Shown: positions 54,953 through 63,885 of the stretch, in pieces
How the letters are laid out: each line of letters starts with the position of its first letter
Numbering within the stretch: position 1 is the first letter of the stretch
Assembly: GCA_937872465.1 (NCBI GenBank)
Contig: CALMSR010000033.1
Location: 1 to 64,000 of the forward strand
DNA: 64,000 bases
Direction: 5' to 3'
Origin: an uncultured Paracoccaceae bacterium
Lineage (GTDB): Bacteria; Pseudomonadota; Alphaproteobacteria; Rhodobacterales; Rhodobacteraceae
The notes under the pieces: model-generated
Database searches by the model: none
Told to the model about the DNA's origin: nothing
The model's input: the letters and a program-made list of their open reading frames with translations, nothing else
Program-made: the position numbers and the translations under genes

Positions 54953-55414
54953 TCAGGGCGGCGGCCGCGCGAAGACCTCCGCGACGATCGCTTCGAGCAC
55001 GCCGGCATCCGCTTCGGTGAAGGCGTCCGGCTGGTCGCTGTCGATGTCGAGCACGGCGATCAGCGCGCCCGCCGCATCGAGGACCGGCACCACGATCTCG
55101 GAGCGCGTGCTCGAGGCGCAGGCGATATGGCCGGGAAAGGCATCGACATCCGGCACGATCTGCGTCCGGCGCTCCCGCGCCGCCGCACCGCAGACGCCGC
55201 GTTCGAAGGGGATGACCAGGCAGCCGTGGCCGCCCTGATAGGGACCGATCTTCAGGAGGCCCGGCGCCACCACCCGGTAGAAGCCGACCCAGTCGAAGCG
55301 CGCATCGGCGTGGTAGAGCTCGCAGGCGATCGTCGCCATCAGGGCGACCGCATCGGATTCGCCCGCGGTGAGCGCCCGGATCCGGGCGGACAGTTCGGCG
55401 CGGTCGATCGGCAT
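54953..55414 (-). CDS. msrC: Free methionine-(R)-sulfoxide reductase (GAF domain)
   Basis: A 153-residue single GAF-domain protein. It contains FDWVGFYRV, IGPYQGGHGCLVIPF, GVCGAA, FPGHIACAS, SEIVVPV and LDIDSDQPD. Cys65, Cys75 and Cys99 keep the spacing (10 and 24 residues) of the redox cysteines in the E. coli enzyme, so it should reduce free Met-R-sulfoxide. ATG 55414 has a G-rich upstream region; the longer ORF start lies inside the hairpin terminator. Confidence 0.88.
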   Translation of the reverse strand: MPIDRAELSARIRALTAGESDAVALMATIACELYHADARFDWVGFYRVVAPGLLKIGPYQGGHGCLVIPFERGVCGAAARERRTQIVPDVDAFPGHIACASSTRSEIVVPVLDAAGALIAVLDIDSDQPDAFTEADAGVLEAIVAEVFARPPP

Positions 55415-55469
55415 GGCGCCCCCCGGTTGCGCCCCTGCGCTACTCCCGGCCGGACGGCGGCGCAAATGA

Positions 55470-55498
55470 AAACGCCCGGACACACGGTCCGGGCGTTT
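55470..55498. terminator. Strong terminator downstream of amtB
   Basis: An 11-bp perfect inverted repeat (AAACGCCCGGA, 7-nt loop, TCCGGGCGTTT) lies 23 bp past the amtB stop. On the minus strand it is followed by T-rich bases (TTTCATTT), a classical intrinsic terminator. Confidence 0.8.
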
Positions 55499-55520
55499 CC
55501 GCTTCGTGAGGCCGGTGGCC

Positions 55521-56882
55521 TCAGTAGACGTAGGCGCGTTCGCCGTGATCGGCGAGGTCGAGGCCCTCGCGCTCGCTCTCGGGGGTCACCCGCAGCCCGA
55601 CCAGCATGTCCACGAGCTTGTAGAGCAGGAACGAGACCCCGCCGCACCAGACGATGGTGATCACCACGCCGACGAACTGGATCCAGACCTGACCGGCCAT
55701 GGAATAGCCATCGACGCCGATGCCGCCGAGCGCGGGGCTCACGAAGATGCCGGTGCCGATCGAGCCGACGATGCCGCCGATCCCGTGGATGCCGAAGACG
55801 TCGAGGCTGTCGTCGTAGCCGAGCGCGTTCTTCACGCTGGTCACGAAGTAGAAGCAGACCACCGAGGCGATCACCCCGAGCACGATGGCGCCCATCGGCC
55901 CGATCAGGCCCGCCGCCGGCGTCACCGCGACGAGGCCGGCGACCGCGCCCGAGACGACGCCGAGCAGCGAGGGTTTGCCCTTGGCCGCCCATTCGGTGAA
56001 CATCCAGCCCAGCGTCGCCCCGGCGGTCGCCACGAAGGTGTTGATCACCGCCAGCGTCGTGCCGCCGTTCGCCTCGAGGTTCGAGCCGGCGTTGAAGCCG
56101 AACCAGCCGAACCAGAGCAGCGAGCCGCCGATCATGGTCATGGTCAGCGAATGCGGCGTCAGCGCCTCGCGGCCGAAGCCGATGCGCTTGCCGAGCACGA
56201 GGCAGCCGACCAGCGCCGCGATCCCGGCGTTGATGTGGACGACCGTGCCGCCGGCGAAATCGAGCGCGCCGAGCTGGAAGAGATAGCCGTCGCCGTACCA
56301 GACCATATGCGCGATCGGCAGATAGACGAAGGTGCTCCAGAGCACGCAGAAGAGCAGCACGGCCGAGAACTTCATCCGCTCCGCGAAGCCGCCGACGATG
56401 AGCGCCGGGGTGATCGCCGCGAAGGTCATCTGGAAGCAGATGAAGATGTATTCCGGGATCTCCACGCCCTCGGTGAAGGTCGCCACGGTCGAATCCGGCG
56501 TGACGCCCGCCAGGAACAGCCGGGAAAAGCCGCCGATGAAGGCGTCGAACGGCCCGCCGCCATTGAGTGCGAGGCTGTAGCCGTAGACGACCCAGAGGAT
56601 CATCATGGTGCAGGCGATCACGAAGACCTGCATCAGCACCGACAGCATGTTCTTCGAGCGCACCAGCCCGCCGTAGAACAGCGCGAGCCCCGGCAGGGTC
56701 ATGCCGAGCACGAGGATGGTCGCCGTTATCATCCAGGTGGTGTCGCCCTTGTCGACGGTGGCGGCCACCGCCTCGGCGACCGCCTCGGTCGCGACGCCGC
56801 CGACGGTCTCCTGGGCGCGGGCGGGCAGGGCCAGCATCGCGCCCAGCGCGGCGAGCCCGGTGGTTTTCGTGAGGTTCAGCAT
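55521..56882 (-). CDS. amtB: Ammonium transporter
   Basis: A 453-residue Amt/Rh channel with a cleaved signal peptide (1-23, ending ARAQ) and about eleven membrane helices. Typical blocks are FYGGLVRSKNMLSVLMQ, the pore His in VVHINAGIAAL and the second pore His in FGIHGIGGIVG; the C-terminal tail that contacts GlnK ends in ERAYVY. ATG 56882 (MLNLTKTT) with AGGAAG is chosen over upstream starts. It follows glnK by 31 bp in one operon and takes up ammonium under nitrogen limitation. Confidence 0.94.
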   Translation of the reverse strand: MLNLTKTTGLAALGAMLALPARAQETVGGVATEAVAEAVAATVDKGDTTWMITATILVLGMTLPGLALFYGGLVRSKNMLSVLMQVFVIACTMMILWVVYGYSLALNGGGPFDAFIGGFSRLFLAGVTPDSTVATFTEGVEIPEYIFICFQMTFAAITPALIVGGFAERMKFSAVLLFCVLWSTFVYLPIAHMVWYGDGYLFQLGALDFAGGTVVHINAGIAALVGCLVLGKRIGFGREALTPHSLTMTMIGGSLLWFGWFGFNAGSNLEANGGTTLAVINTFVATAGATLGWMFTEWAAKGKPSLLGVVSGAVAGLVAVTPAAGLIGPMGAIVLGVIASVVCFYFVTSVKNALGYDDSLDVFGIHGIGGIVGSIGTGIFVSPALGGIGVDGYSMAGQVWIQFVGVVITIVWCGGVSFLLYKLVDMLVGLRVTPESEREGLDLADHGERAYVY

Positions 56883-56913
56883 CTCTGATGGCTTCCTGTC
56901 ATGTCCCATTTGC

Positions 56914-57252
56914 TCACAGCGCCTCGTCGCCGGTCTCGCCGGTGCGCACGCGCATCGCCTGCTCGACATCGAGCACGAAGATCTTTCCGTCGCCGATCTT
57001 GCCGGTCTTGGCGGTCATGGCGACGGTCTCGACCACATGGGCGGCGACCGCGTCGGGCACGACGATCTCGAGCTTGACCTTGGGGACGAAGTTCACGACG
57101 TATTCGGCGCCGCGATAGATCTCGGTATGGCCGGACTGGCGCCCGTAGCCCTTCACTTCGGAGACCATCAGCCCCTGGACCCCGAGATTGGTCAGCGCCT
57201 CGCGGACCTCCTCGAGCTTGAAGGGCTTGATGACCGCTACAATCAGTTTCAT
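56914..57252 (-). CDS. glnK: PII nitrogen regulatory protein
   Basis: A 112-residue PII protein with MKLIVAVIKPFKLEEVREAL, Gln39, the T-loop carrying the uridylylated Tyr51 (YRGAEYVVNF) and the C-terminal GDGKIFVLDVEQAMRVRTGE that binds ATP/ADP and 2-oxoglutarate. Linkage to amtB identifies it as GlnK, which blocks AmtB when ammonium is plentiful. A consensus sigma-54 promoter precedes it. Confidence 0.95.
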   Translation of the reverse strand: MKLIVAVIKPFKLEEVREALTNLGVQGLMVSEVKGYGRQSGHTEIYRGAEYVVNFVPKVKLEIVVPDAVAAHVVETVAMTAKTGKIGDGKIFVLDVEQAMRVRTGETGDEAL

Positions 57253-57302
57253 CGCATCCTCGTGATTGGGCGTCGCCTCGCGGCGACCGCTGCCATGTGT
57301 CG

Positions 57303-57318
57303 AGCAAGATGCGTGCCA
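57303..57318 (-). promoter_or_regulatory. Sigma-54 promoter of glnK-amtB
   Basis: On the minus strand TGGCACG (57318-57312), 4 bp, TTGCT (57307-57303) fits the -24/-12 consensus completely. Transcription would begin near 57293, 41 nt before glnK. NtrC would be the expected activator; no clear NtrC site was identified. Confidence 0.88.
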
Positions 57319-57336
57319 ACTCAGCCGGAGCGTCTA

Positions 57337-57349
57337 TAATATATTGATA
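57337..57349 (-). promoter_or_regulatory. IHF site between promoter and upstream region of glnK
   Basis: Read on the minus strand, TATCAATATATTA matches the IHF consensus WATCAA-N4-TTR at all positions. It is centred about 50 bp upstream of the predicted start, the usual place for IHF at sigma-54 promoters, in the most AT-rich stretch of the region. Confidence 0.7.
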
Positions 57350-57559
57350 TATAACGAAAAACACTCTCCCCGCATCGGCCGATGACGGTTTTCGTCGCCA
57401 CGTATGCCCATAATTACGGCGCTCAATCAAGAATGCTTAAGAACTGCACAAATGCCTGCCGCTGGGCGCCGCCTCGCCGGCCCCGGCGCAAGGGTCTGGC
57501 GCATCCGGGCCGATCCGAATAGAATCGGCCCATAACAAGAACGGGCAGGTGGCCTCGAT

Positions 57560-59566
57560 ATGGCCGGAAAAGGCAGGAAACGGGCGAAGGCGAAGCCGAA
57601 GCCGCGCCTCGGTCGCATGGAGAGGTTTCTCCGGGGATTGCTGGCGCGCAGCTTCCGCCTGGTCTGGTGGGTCGGATTGCGCGGGGCGATCCTCGCCGCG
57701 ATCGTGCTCGCGGTGAGCACGGCCTATTACGTCGCGCAGATCCCGGATTACGACGAGCTTCTCGACGGGCGCTCCGGCGGATCGGTCACCCTGCTCGACC
57801 GCAACGGCGAGGTCTTCGCCTGGCGGGGCGAGCAGCTCGGCCTGACCACGGCCGGCGCGGTGTCGCCGCATCTGGTCCATGCGGTCGTCGCGACCGAGGA
57901 CCGGCGGTTCTACCGCCATTTTGGCATCGACCTGCGCGGCACGGCGCGCGCCGCCCTGGTCAATTTCCAGGCAGGCGGCACGGTGCAGGGCGGATCCTCG
58001 ATCACCCAGCAGGTGGCGAAGCTCCTCTTCTTCGACAGCACCCGGACGCTGGAGCGCAAGATCAAGGAAGTCCCGGCGGCGCTGGCGCTGGAATGGAAGT
58101 TCACCAAGGACGAGATCCTCTCGATCTATCTCAACCGCGCCTATCTCGGCGCCGGCGCGGTCGGCTTCGAGGCCGCGGCGCAGCGCTATTTCGGCAAGTC
58201 CGCGGCGGAGGTGACGCCCGGCGAGGCGGCGATGCTCGCGGGCCTCCTGCGCGCGCCCTCGCGCTTCGCCCCCACCAACGACCTCGCCCGCGCCCAGAAC
58301 CGCGCGGCGACGATCGTCGGGCTCATGCGCGACCAGGGCTATCTGACCGAGCAGCAGGCCGCCGTCGCCCTCGCCCAGCCCGCCGCGCTGTCGCGCGCCG
58401 CCGCCGCCCGCGCCGGCGGCGCCTTCGCCGATTGGGTCATGTCCTCGGGTCCGGATTTCCTGACCCGCACCACCACCGAGGACGTCGCGGTCCTGACCAC
58501 CTTCGACCCGCGGGTCCAGCACGCCGCCGAGGCGGGACTCGCCGAGGTCTTCGAGACCAAGGTCAAGGCCGGCTCCAATGCCCAGGCCGCGGTGGTGGTG
58601 ATGTCGCGCGACGGCGCGGTGCGCGCGATGATCGGCGGGCGCGACCTCGGGGGCGCCGAGGGCCAGTTCAACCGCGCGGTCCAGGCCAAGCGCCAGACCG
58701 GCTCGCTCTTCAAGACCTTCGTCTTCGCGGCCGCGCTCCAGGCCGGCGCCGAGCCCACCGACCCGGTGCTCGACGCGCCGCTCACCCTCTACGTGCCGGG
58801 CTCCGGCGACTGGTCGCCGCAGAACTACACCCACAGCTACAAGGGCCAGATCGACCTGACCGAGGCGCTGGTGCATTCGGTCAATACCGCCACGGTGCGG
58901 GTCTCCGAGGCGACCGGCCGGGCGCGGGTGCGGGCCGTCGCCCGCGACCTCGGGGTGAACGAGCCGCTCGCGGACGGGCCGGCGCTGGCGCTGGGCGTGT
59001 CGGAGGCGACCCTGCTCGAGATGACCGGCGCCTATGCCGGCATCCTCAACGGCGGGGCGACGGCGATCCCCTACGGCATGCGCGAGTTGCAGCTCAAGTC
59101 CGACGGCTCGCGGCTGATGGCCGGCGACGGCGTCGCGCCGGTCCGCGTGCTCGACGAGAAATCCGCGGGCGAGCTCGTCTGGATGCTGCGCCAGGTCGTG
59201 GAGCGCGGCACCGGCGGGCGCGCGCGCCTGCCCGACCGTCCGGTCGCGGGCAAGACCGGCACCACCCAGGCCGCCCGCGACGCCTGGTTCATCGGCTTCA
59301 CCGGCGATTACGTGACCGGGGTCTGGATGGGCTACGACGACAACACGCCGCTTTCGGGCACCACCGGCGGCGGCCTGCCCGCCGAGATCTGGCGCGAGGT
59401 CATGCTGCGCGTCGAGGAGGGACAGCCGGTCCGCCCGCTGCCCGAGCGCGCCCCCGCAGAGCCCTCGGTGCCCCTTCCCGGGCCGGCCGAGGTGGTGAGC
59501 AACGTGGGCACCACGGTGCAATCGGTCCTGCAGAACGTGGTGCGCGGCATCTTCGGCCGCAACTGA
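57560..59566 (+). CDS. Class A penicillin-binding protein (PBP1A-type)
   Basis: The 668-residue bifunctional cell-wall synthase has a Lys/Arg-rich cytoplasmic start, one membrane anchor (about 42-60), a GT51 glycosyltransferase (ATEDRRFYRHFGID with catalytic Glu, GGSSITQQVAKL, LNRAYLGAGAVG) and a transpeptidase domain (Ser382 in SLFK, SVN in VHSVNTA, Lys565 in KTGTT). It polymerises and crosslinks peptidoglycan in the periplasm. The 307-bp gap to glnK holds the sigma-54 region and the gene's own promoter. Confidence 0.93.
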   Translation: MAGKGRKRAKAKPKPRLGRMERFLRGLLARSFRLVWWVGLRGAILAAIVLAVSTAYYVAQIPDYDELLDGRSGGSVTLLDRNGEVFAWRGEQLGLTTAGAVSPHLVHAVVATEDRRFYRHFGIDLRGTARAALVNFQAGGTVQGGSSITQQVAKLLFFDSTRTLERKIKEVPAALALEWKFTKDEILSIYLNRAYLGAGAVGFEAAAQRYFGKSAAEVTPGEAAMLAGLLRAPSRFAPTNDLARAQNRAATIVGLMRDQGYLTEQQAAVALAQPAALSRAAAARAGGAFADWVMSSGPDFLTRTTTEDVAVLTTFDPRVQHAAEAGLAEVFETKVKAGSNAQAAVVVMSRDGAVRAMIGGRDLGGAEGQFNRAVQAKRQTGSLFKTFVFAAALQAGAEPTDPVLDAPLTLYVPGSGDWSPQNYTHSYKGQIDLTEALVHSVNTATVRVSEATGRARVRAVARDLGVNEPLADGPALALGVSEATLLEMTGAYAGILNGGATAIPYGMRELQLKSDGSRLMAGDGVAPVRVLDEKSAGELVWMLRQVVERGTGGRARLPDRPVAGKTGTTQAARDAWFIGFTGDYVTGVWMGYDDNTPLSGTTGGGLPAEIWREVMLRVEEGQPVRPLPERAPAEPSVPLPGPAEVVSNVGTTVQSVLQNVVRGIFGRN

Positions 59567-59912
59567 GCGGTTTCGGGCGAGGATGGAGCCTTCCGCCGGT
59601 CGGGGACCGGGACGGGACGACCCTGGCATGGCCAGAGCGATCGCATCTGAGCTGGGACTTTCCACTTCGACCGTCCCACCACAAGATGAGAGCAGCGCCC
59701 GAACCGGCGGGCGCGCAGCCAGGTTCGGTTCCTCTGCCCTCACGGCCGGGGACACCGGCCTCGGGTGCAACGGGAGCCTTCGGCGAGGGCCGCTGGCATC
59801 AATGATCTGTTTCCCGCGCCGATCTCCGGCCGCCTGCTTTCCGCTGGACGGTGCTGGCGGCGCGGGCCATACCTTCGCGCCGGCTTCCTTCCGGCGGAGC
59901 CGCGCAGCGGGC
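59567..59912. other. Intergenic region without a clear gene
   Basis: These 346 bp lie between the PBP gene and the MFS gene. Open frames cross it in both directions, but none has a ribosome site and recognisable product. The MFS frame itself is open back to 59583; its N-terminal extension looks non-coding (no membrane or domain pattern). A weak resemblance to the hairpin repeat near 59725 was judged chance. Confidence 0.5.
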
Positions 59913-61124
59913 ATGAGCACCACCACCCAGGATCTCCCGACCGCCCCCGAGACCCGTACCGCCTATCTGGTGCTCGGGGCACTCAGCCTCTGCCACATGC
60001 TCAACGACACCATCCAGTCGCTGCTCCCGGCGCTCTATCCGGTGCTTCAGGCCAATTACGCGCTCAGCTTCACCCAGATCGGCCTGCTGCATTTCGCCTT
60101 CCAGGGGACGGCCTCGGTGCTGCAGCCGGCGGTGGGCTTCGCCACCGACCGGCGCCCGCGCTTCCGGCTGCTCGCGCTCGGCATGGGGCTCAGCCTCGCG
60201 GGGCTCGTGACCCTCGCCTTCGCCCATGCCTATGGGGTGCTCCTGCTCGCGGCGGTCAGCATCGGCCTCGGCTCGGCGATCTTCCACCCCGACGCCTCGC
60301 GCCTCGCGCGCCTCGCTTCGGGCGGCCGCTACGGCACGGCGCAATCCTTCTTCCAGGTGGGCGGCAATGCCGGCAGCGCCATCGGCCCGCTGCTCGCGGC
60401 CTTCGTCGTGCTGCCCTTCGGCCAGAGCTCGGTCGCCTGGTTCTCGGTGCTGGCGCTGCTCGGCATGATCGTGCTCTGGAAGGTCGGCAGCTGGGCGCGG
60501 GCCCGGCACCGCGAGCGCGTCGCCGCCCGGGTGGCGCCGGCGCGCAATCCGCTGCTGCCGCGGCGGCGGATCCTCGTGATTATCGGCATCCTCGCGCTGC
60601 TCGTCTTCTCGAAATACGTCTATGTGGTCAGCCTGACGAGCTTCTACACCTTCTACCTGATCGAGACCTTCGGCGTCTCGGTGCGCGAATCGCAGCTCCT
60701 GCTCTTCGTCTTCCTCGGGGCGGTCGCGCTCGGCACCTTCGTCGGCGGCCCTATCGGCGACCGCATCGGGCGCAAGGCGGTGATCTGGGTATCGATCCTC
60801 GGCGTGCTGCCCTTCACCCTGGCGCTGCCGCACGCCAACCTGCTCTGGACCGCGATCCTGACCTTCGTCATCGGCGTGGTGATCGCCTCGGCCTTCTCGG
60901 CGATCCTCGTCTATGCCCAGCAGCTGGTGCCGAACCGCATCGGGCTGATCTCCGGGCTCTTCTTCGGCTTCGCCTTCGGCATCGCCGGGATCGGCGCGGC
61001 GGCGCTCGGCATCCTCGCCGACTGGAAGGGCATCGCCTTCGTCTACCGGCTCTGCGCCTGGCTGCCGCTGATCGGGCTCCTGACCGTCTTCCTGCCGCCC
61101 GACAACGCGCTCAAGTCGCGCTGA
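59913..61124 (+). CDS. MFS transporter, fosmidomycin resistance (Fsr)-like
   Basis: A 403-residue major-facilitator carrier with about twelve helices. The family blocks HMLNDTIQSLLPALYPVL in TM1, FQGTASVLQPAVGFATDRRPR in loop 2-3, GGNAGSAIGPLLAAF and GGPIGDRIGRKAVIW are those of Fsr exporters. Starting at 59913 (MSTTTQDLP) gives the normal family length. Natural substrates are unknown; homologues confer fosmidomycin resistance. It converges on mlaC with a 3-bp gap. Confidence 0.85.
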   Translation: MSTTTQDLPTAPETRTAYLVLGALSLCHMLNDTIQSLLPALYPVLQANYALSFTQIGLLHFAFQGTASVLQPAVGFATDRRPRFRLLALGMGLSLAGLVTLAFAHAYGVLLLAAVSIGLGSAIFHPDASRLARLASGGRYGTAQSFFQVGGNAGSAIGPLLAAFVVLPFGQSSVAWFSVLALLGMIVLWKVGSWARARHRERVAARVAPARNPLLPRRRILVIIGILALLVFSKYVYVVSLTSFYTFYLIETFGVSVRESQLLLFVFLGAVALGTFVGGPIGDRIGRKAVIWVSILGVLPFTLALPHANLLWTAILTFVIGVVIASAFSAILVYAQQLVPNRIGLISGLFFGFAFGIAGIGAAALGILADWKGIAFVYRLCAWLPLIGLLTVFLPPDNALKSR

Positions 61125-61127
61125 CCA

Positions 61128-61751
61128 TCAGGACCGGGCCCGCAGCTCCGCGGTCAGCCGATCGACGCTGCCGCCCTGGGCGTCGAGCATCGCGCCGATC
61201 TCGGCGCGCTCGTTGGCGAGCAGCGAGACCCCCTCGATGATCAGGTTGACCGCCCTGGCCCTGCCGCTGCGGTCGCTGATCTGCCAGTCGACGGCGATGT
61301 TCTCCTGGCCCGGCCGCACCACGACCGTCTGCACCAGCACGCCCGCCCTGCCGGCGTCGCGCGCGCCGGCGACGCTGATGCTGGCGTTGCGGTATTCGCC
61401 GAACTGCCGGCCGTATTTGCGGGCGAGATAGCTCTGGAAGGCCGCCACATAGGCCTGCCGCTGCCCCGCGGAGGCGCCGCGCCAGGCCGGGCCCAGCGTC
61501 GCCGCCGCCACCGCCGGCATGTCGGCGTAGCGCGCGAGAAGCCCCTCGAAATCCCGGTAGAGCTGCGCCTCGCTGCGGCCGGAATTGACCAGCTTGGTCA
61601 GGTCGGCCGAGATCGCCATCACCAGGCCCTGGGCCTGGGAGGCGGCATCGGCGGCCGCCGGCCGCGGCAGGAGGCCGAGCAGGGCCGCGGAGCCCAGCCC
61701 CGCGAGCAGCGCCCGGCGCCCCGGCCGGGTGATCGGATCAGTAGTCGGCAT
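61128..61751 (-). CDS. mlaC: Periplasmic phospholipid-binding protein MlaC (Ttg2D)
   Basis: A 207-residue exported protein of the MlaC/toluene-tolerance family, with an Arg-Arg-containing signal peptide (RPGRRALLAGLGSAALLGLLP, core GRRALLAGLG) and FEGLLARYADMPAVA, KYGRQFGEYRNASISV and IEGVSLLANERAEI in the mature domain. It shuttles phospholipid between membranes. ATG 61751 is 6 nt after GGAGG and overlaps the mlaA end by 14 bp. The MlaFED ABC genes are not in the window. Confidence 0.88.
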   Translation of the reverse strand: MPTTDPITRPGRRALLAGLGSAALLGLLPRPAAADAASQAQGLVMAISADLTKLVNSGRSEAQLYRDFEGLLARYADMPAVAAATLGPAWRGASAGQRQAYVAAFQSYLARKYGRQFGEYRNASISVAGARDAGRAGVLVQTVVVRPGQENIAVDWQISDRSGRARAVNLIIEGVSLLANERAEIGAMLDAQGGSVDRLTAELRARS

Positions 61752-62466
61752 AGACATCCTCCAGTTGTCCGACATCGGTGCCGCCCTGAAGCCGCGCCCG
61801 CATGTTCTGAAGATAGCTGATCCGCTGGGCGGTGTAGCTGTCGGCGGAATTGTAGAGCAGCTCGTCGAGCACCGGGTCGATCTCGTAGCGGTCGTTGACG
61901 ATGTCGAGCGTGCCGATCCCGAAGAGCGCGTTGGTCGCGGTTGCCGGGGCCACGAGATAGACCGGGTCGAGCAGGATATCGAGCGCCCAGCCGGTCCAGT
62001 CGCGCTGGGTGCCCGGCCCGCCGATCGGCAGCTCGAGATAGCCGCCCTCCGGCACGCCCCAGACCTCGAAGGTCTCGTCGAAATTCGTCTCGCGATAGGG
62101 CAGGCCCATCTCCGCCGCCGGGTCGAGCAGCCCGCCGAGCCCGAGGCTCGTGTTGATCATGAAACGGGTGACGGTCTCGGCCGTCTGCGGGCCGCGCATC
62201 TGCAGCACCGACTGGATCGCCTGGCCGGGCAGCTTCCAGTTGTAGCGCAGGTTCGTCACCCCCTTGCGCATCGGCGCCGGGATCTTTCCGTAGGTCCGGG
62301 CGACGGGCTGGAAGATCGCCTTGTCGATCTGCTTGTTGTTCGCGTGGGCGACCCGGTTCGATTCCTCTAGCGGATCGAAATCGAGGCTGCCCGGATCCGG
62401 CGCGGCGGTGCAGCCGGCGAGCCAGGCCGGCACCAGGGCTCCGAGAAGAATACACGCGATCCGCAT
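61738..62466 (-). CDS. mlaA: Outer-membrane lipoprotein MlaA (VacJ)
   Basis: A 242-residue lipoprotein with lipobox LAGC near residue 17 and the VacJ domain (DPLEESNRVAHANNKQID, NTSLGLGGLLDPAAEMG, FEVWGVPEGGYLELPIGGPG, LDPVYL). MlaA removes mislocalised phospholipid from the outer leaflet and passes it to MlaC. ATG 62466 has GGAGG at 11 nt; upstream extension to 62691 is a shadow. It overlaps mlaC, so the two are coupled. Confidence 0.92.
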   Translation of the reverse strand: MRIACILLGALVPAWLAGCTAAPDPGSLDFDPLEESNRVAHANNKQIDKAIFQPVARTYGKIPAPMRKGVTNLRYNWKLPGQAIQSVLQMRGPQTAETVTRFMINTSLGLGGLLDPAAEMGLPYRETNFDETFEVWGVPEGGYLELPIGGPGTQRDWTGWALDILLDPVYLVAPATATNALFGIGTLDIVNDRYEIDPVLDELLYNSADSYTAQRISYLQNMRARLQGGTDVGQLEDVYADY

Positions 62467-62617
62467 GGGTTGGCGACCTCCGGAGACCTCCATAGCGGCC
62501 TTGTGGCGGCGGCGCCACCCGTCTGCTCGGCCCAGCCCCCGGCGGCATTTCGATTTCCCTCGGCCGCGATATTGGCTAGCCTCGGCGCGGCCGCTAGAGC
62601 GAAGGAGCCCGCCCCCC

Positions 62618-63082
62618 GTGACCCAGACCATCGACGCCCGTCTCGCCGAACTCGGCATCGTCCTGCCCGACGCCCCGGCGCCGGCCGCCAATTACGTGCC
62701 TTACGTGACGACGGGCGATCTCGTCTTCGTCTCCGGCCAGATCAGCCGCGATGAAGCGGGGCTCATCACCGGCCGGCTCGGCGCGGACGTCGATGTCGCG
62801 GCGGGCCGCGCCGCGGCGCGGCATTGCGGGCTGGCGCTCGTCGCCCAGCTGCGCGCCGCTTGCGGCGGCGATCTCGAAAGGGTGCGCCAGGTGGTCAAGC
62901 TGACCGGATTCGTCAATGCGACGCCGGAATTCACCGAGCATCCGCAGGTGATCAACGGCATCTCCGACCTCATGGTCGAGATCTTCGGCGACCGGGGCCG
63001 CCACGCGCGCGCCGCGGTCGGCTCGGTCTCGCTGCCCCTGGGCGTCGCGGTCGAGGTCGAGGGTGTGTTCCGCATCGCCTGA
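62618..63082 (+). CDS. RidA family protein
   Basis: A 154-residue RidA/YjgF-type protein (ELGIVLPDAPAPAANYVPYV, DLVFVSGQISRD, GAVGSVSLPLGVAVEVE-like end: AAVGSVSLPLGVAVEV). It is of the longer subfamily near YjgH, in which the Arg of true RidA deaminases is not certain, so enamine deamination is only possible. The GTG start at 62618 has GAAGGAG upstream. It overlaps the next gene by 20 bp. Confidence 0.88.
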   Translation: MTQTIDARLAELGIVLPDAPAPAANYVPYVTTGDLVFVSGQISRDEAGLITGRLGADVDVAAGRAAARHCGLALVAQLRAACGGDLERVRQVVKLTGFVNATPEFTEHPQVINGISDLMVEIFGDRGRHARAAVGSVSLPLGVAVEVEGVFRIA

Positions 63083-63839
63083 GCTCCCGCCCGAGTTCCT
63101 CGCCCGTCCGCTCGCCCATCGCGGGCTGCACGACCGGGGCAGGGGGGTGATCGAGAACAGCCGCGCCGCGGTGCGGGCGGCGGTGGCGGCCGGCTATGGC
63201 ATCGAGATCGACGTCCAGCGCGCGGCCTGCGGCGAGGTGATGGTGTTCCACGACGCCGCGCTCCGGCGGCTGACCGGCCGCCGCGGGCGCGTGGCCGAGC
63301 GCAGCGCCGCCGAGCTCGGCGCGATCCCGCTGACCGGCGGCGGCGAGACCATCCCGACGCTTTCCGAGATCCTCGCCATCGTCGCCGGGCGCGCGCCGCT
63401 CCTGATCGAGTTCAAGGATCCCGACCCTATGCTTGGCCCGACCGGGGGCGCGATGGAGGCGCGCGCCGCGGACCTGCTCGCCGGCTATGTGGGGCCGGTG
63501 GCGCTGATGTCCTTCAACCCGCATTCGGTGGCGGCGGCGGCGCGCGCCGCCCCGGACCGGCCGCGCGGTCTGACGACCTGCAATTTCGAGGGGCCGAAAT
63601 GGCCGCTCTCGGAGACCCGGCGCGGCGAGCTGGCCGGCATCTGCGACTTCGGCCCCACCGGATCGGCCTTCATCTCCCACAACCACCGGGAGCTCGATTC
63701 GCCCGCCGTCTCGGCGCTCAAGGCGCGCGGCGTGCCGGTGCTCTGCTGGACCGTGCGCGGGCCCGCCGAGGAAGCCGCCGCGCGGCGGGTCGCCGACAAC
63801 ATCACCTTCGAGGGCTACGCCCCCGACCGGCCCGGTTGA
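63063..63839 (+). CDS. Glycerophosphodiester phosphodiesterase family protein
   Basis: A 258-residue TIM-barrel phosphodiesterase with catalytic His in LAHRGLHDRG, the metal motif EIDVQ, HDAALRRLTGR, LIEFKD and a late VLCWTVRG (as in UgpQ). It should release glycerol-3-phosphate from glycerophosphodiesters in the cytosol; no signal peptide is seen. The GTG start at 63063 lies inside the ridA-like gene, after GAGGTCGAGG. RidA-GDPD-acetyltransferase is an order I recall from Rhodobacterales. Confidence 0.88.
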   Translation: MCSASPELPPEFLARPLAHRGLHDRGRGVIENSRAAVRAAVAAGYGIEIDVQRAACGEVMVFHDAALRRLTGRRGRVAERSAAELGAIPLTGGGETIPTLSEILAIVAGRAPLLIEFKDPDPMLGPTGGAMEARAADLLAGYVGPVALMSFNPHSVAAAARAAPDRPRGLTTCNFEGPKWPLSETRRGELAGICDFGPTGSAFISHNHRELDSPAVSALKARGVPVLCWTVRGPAEEAAARRVADNITFEGYAPDRPG

Positions 63840-63885
63840 CGCGCCGCCGCCCGCGACCATCTCTAGGGGCGGGCAGGAGACCGGC

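Noticed and set aside
59700..59770. Possible third copy of the interspersed hairpin repeat
   Set aside because: Only short GC-rich words agree and no matching stem can be formed; chance similarity is sufficient.
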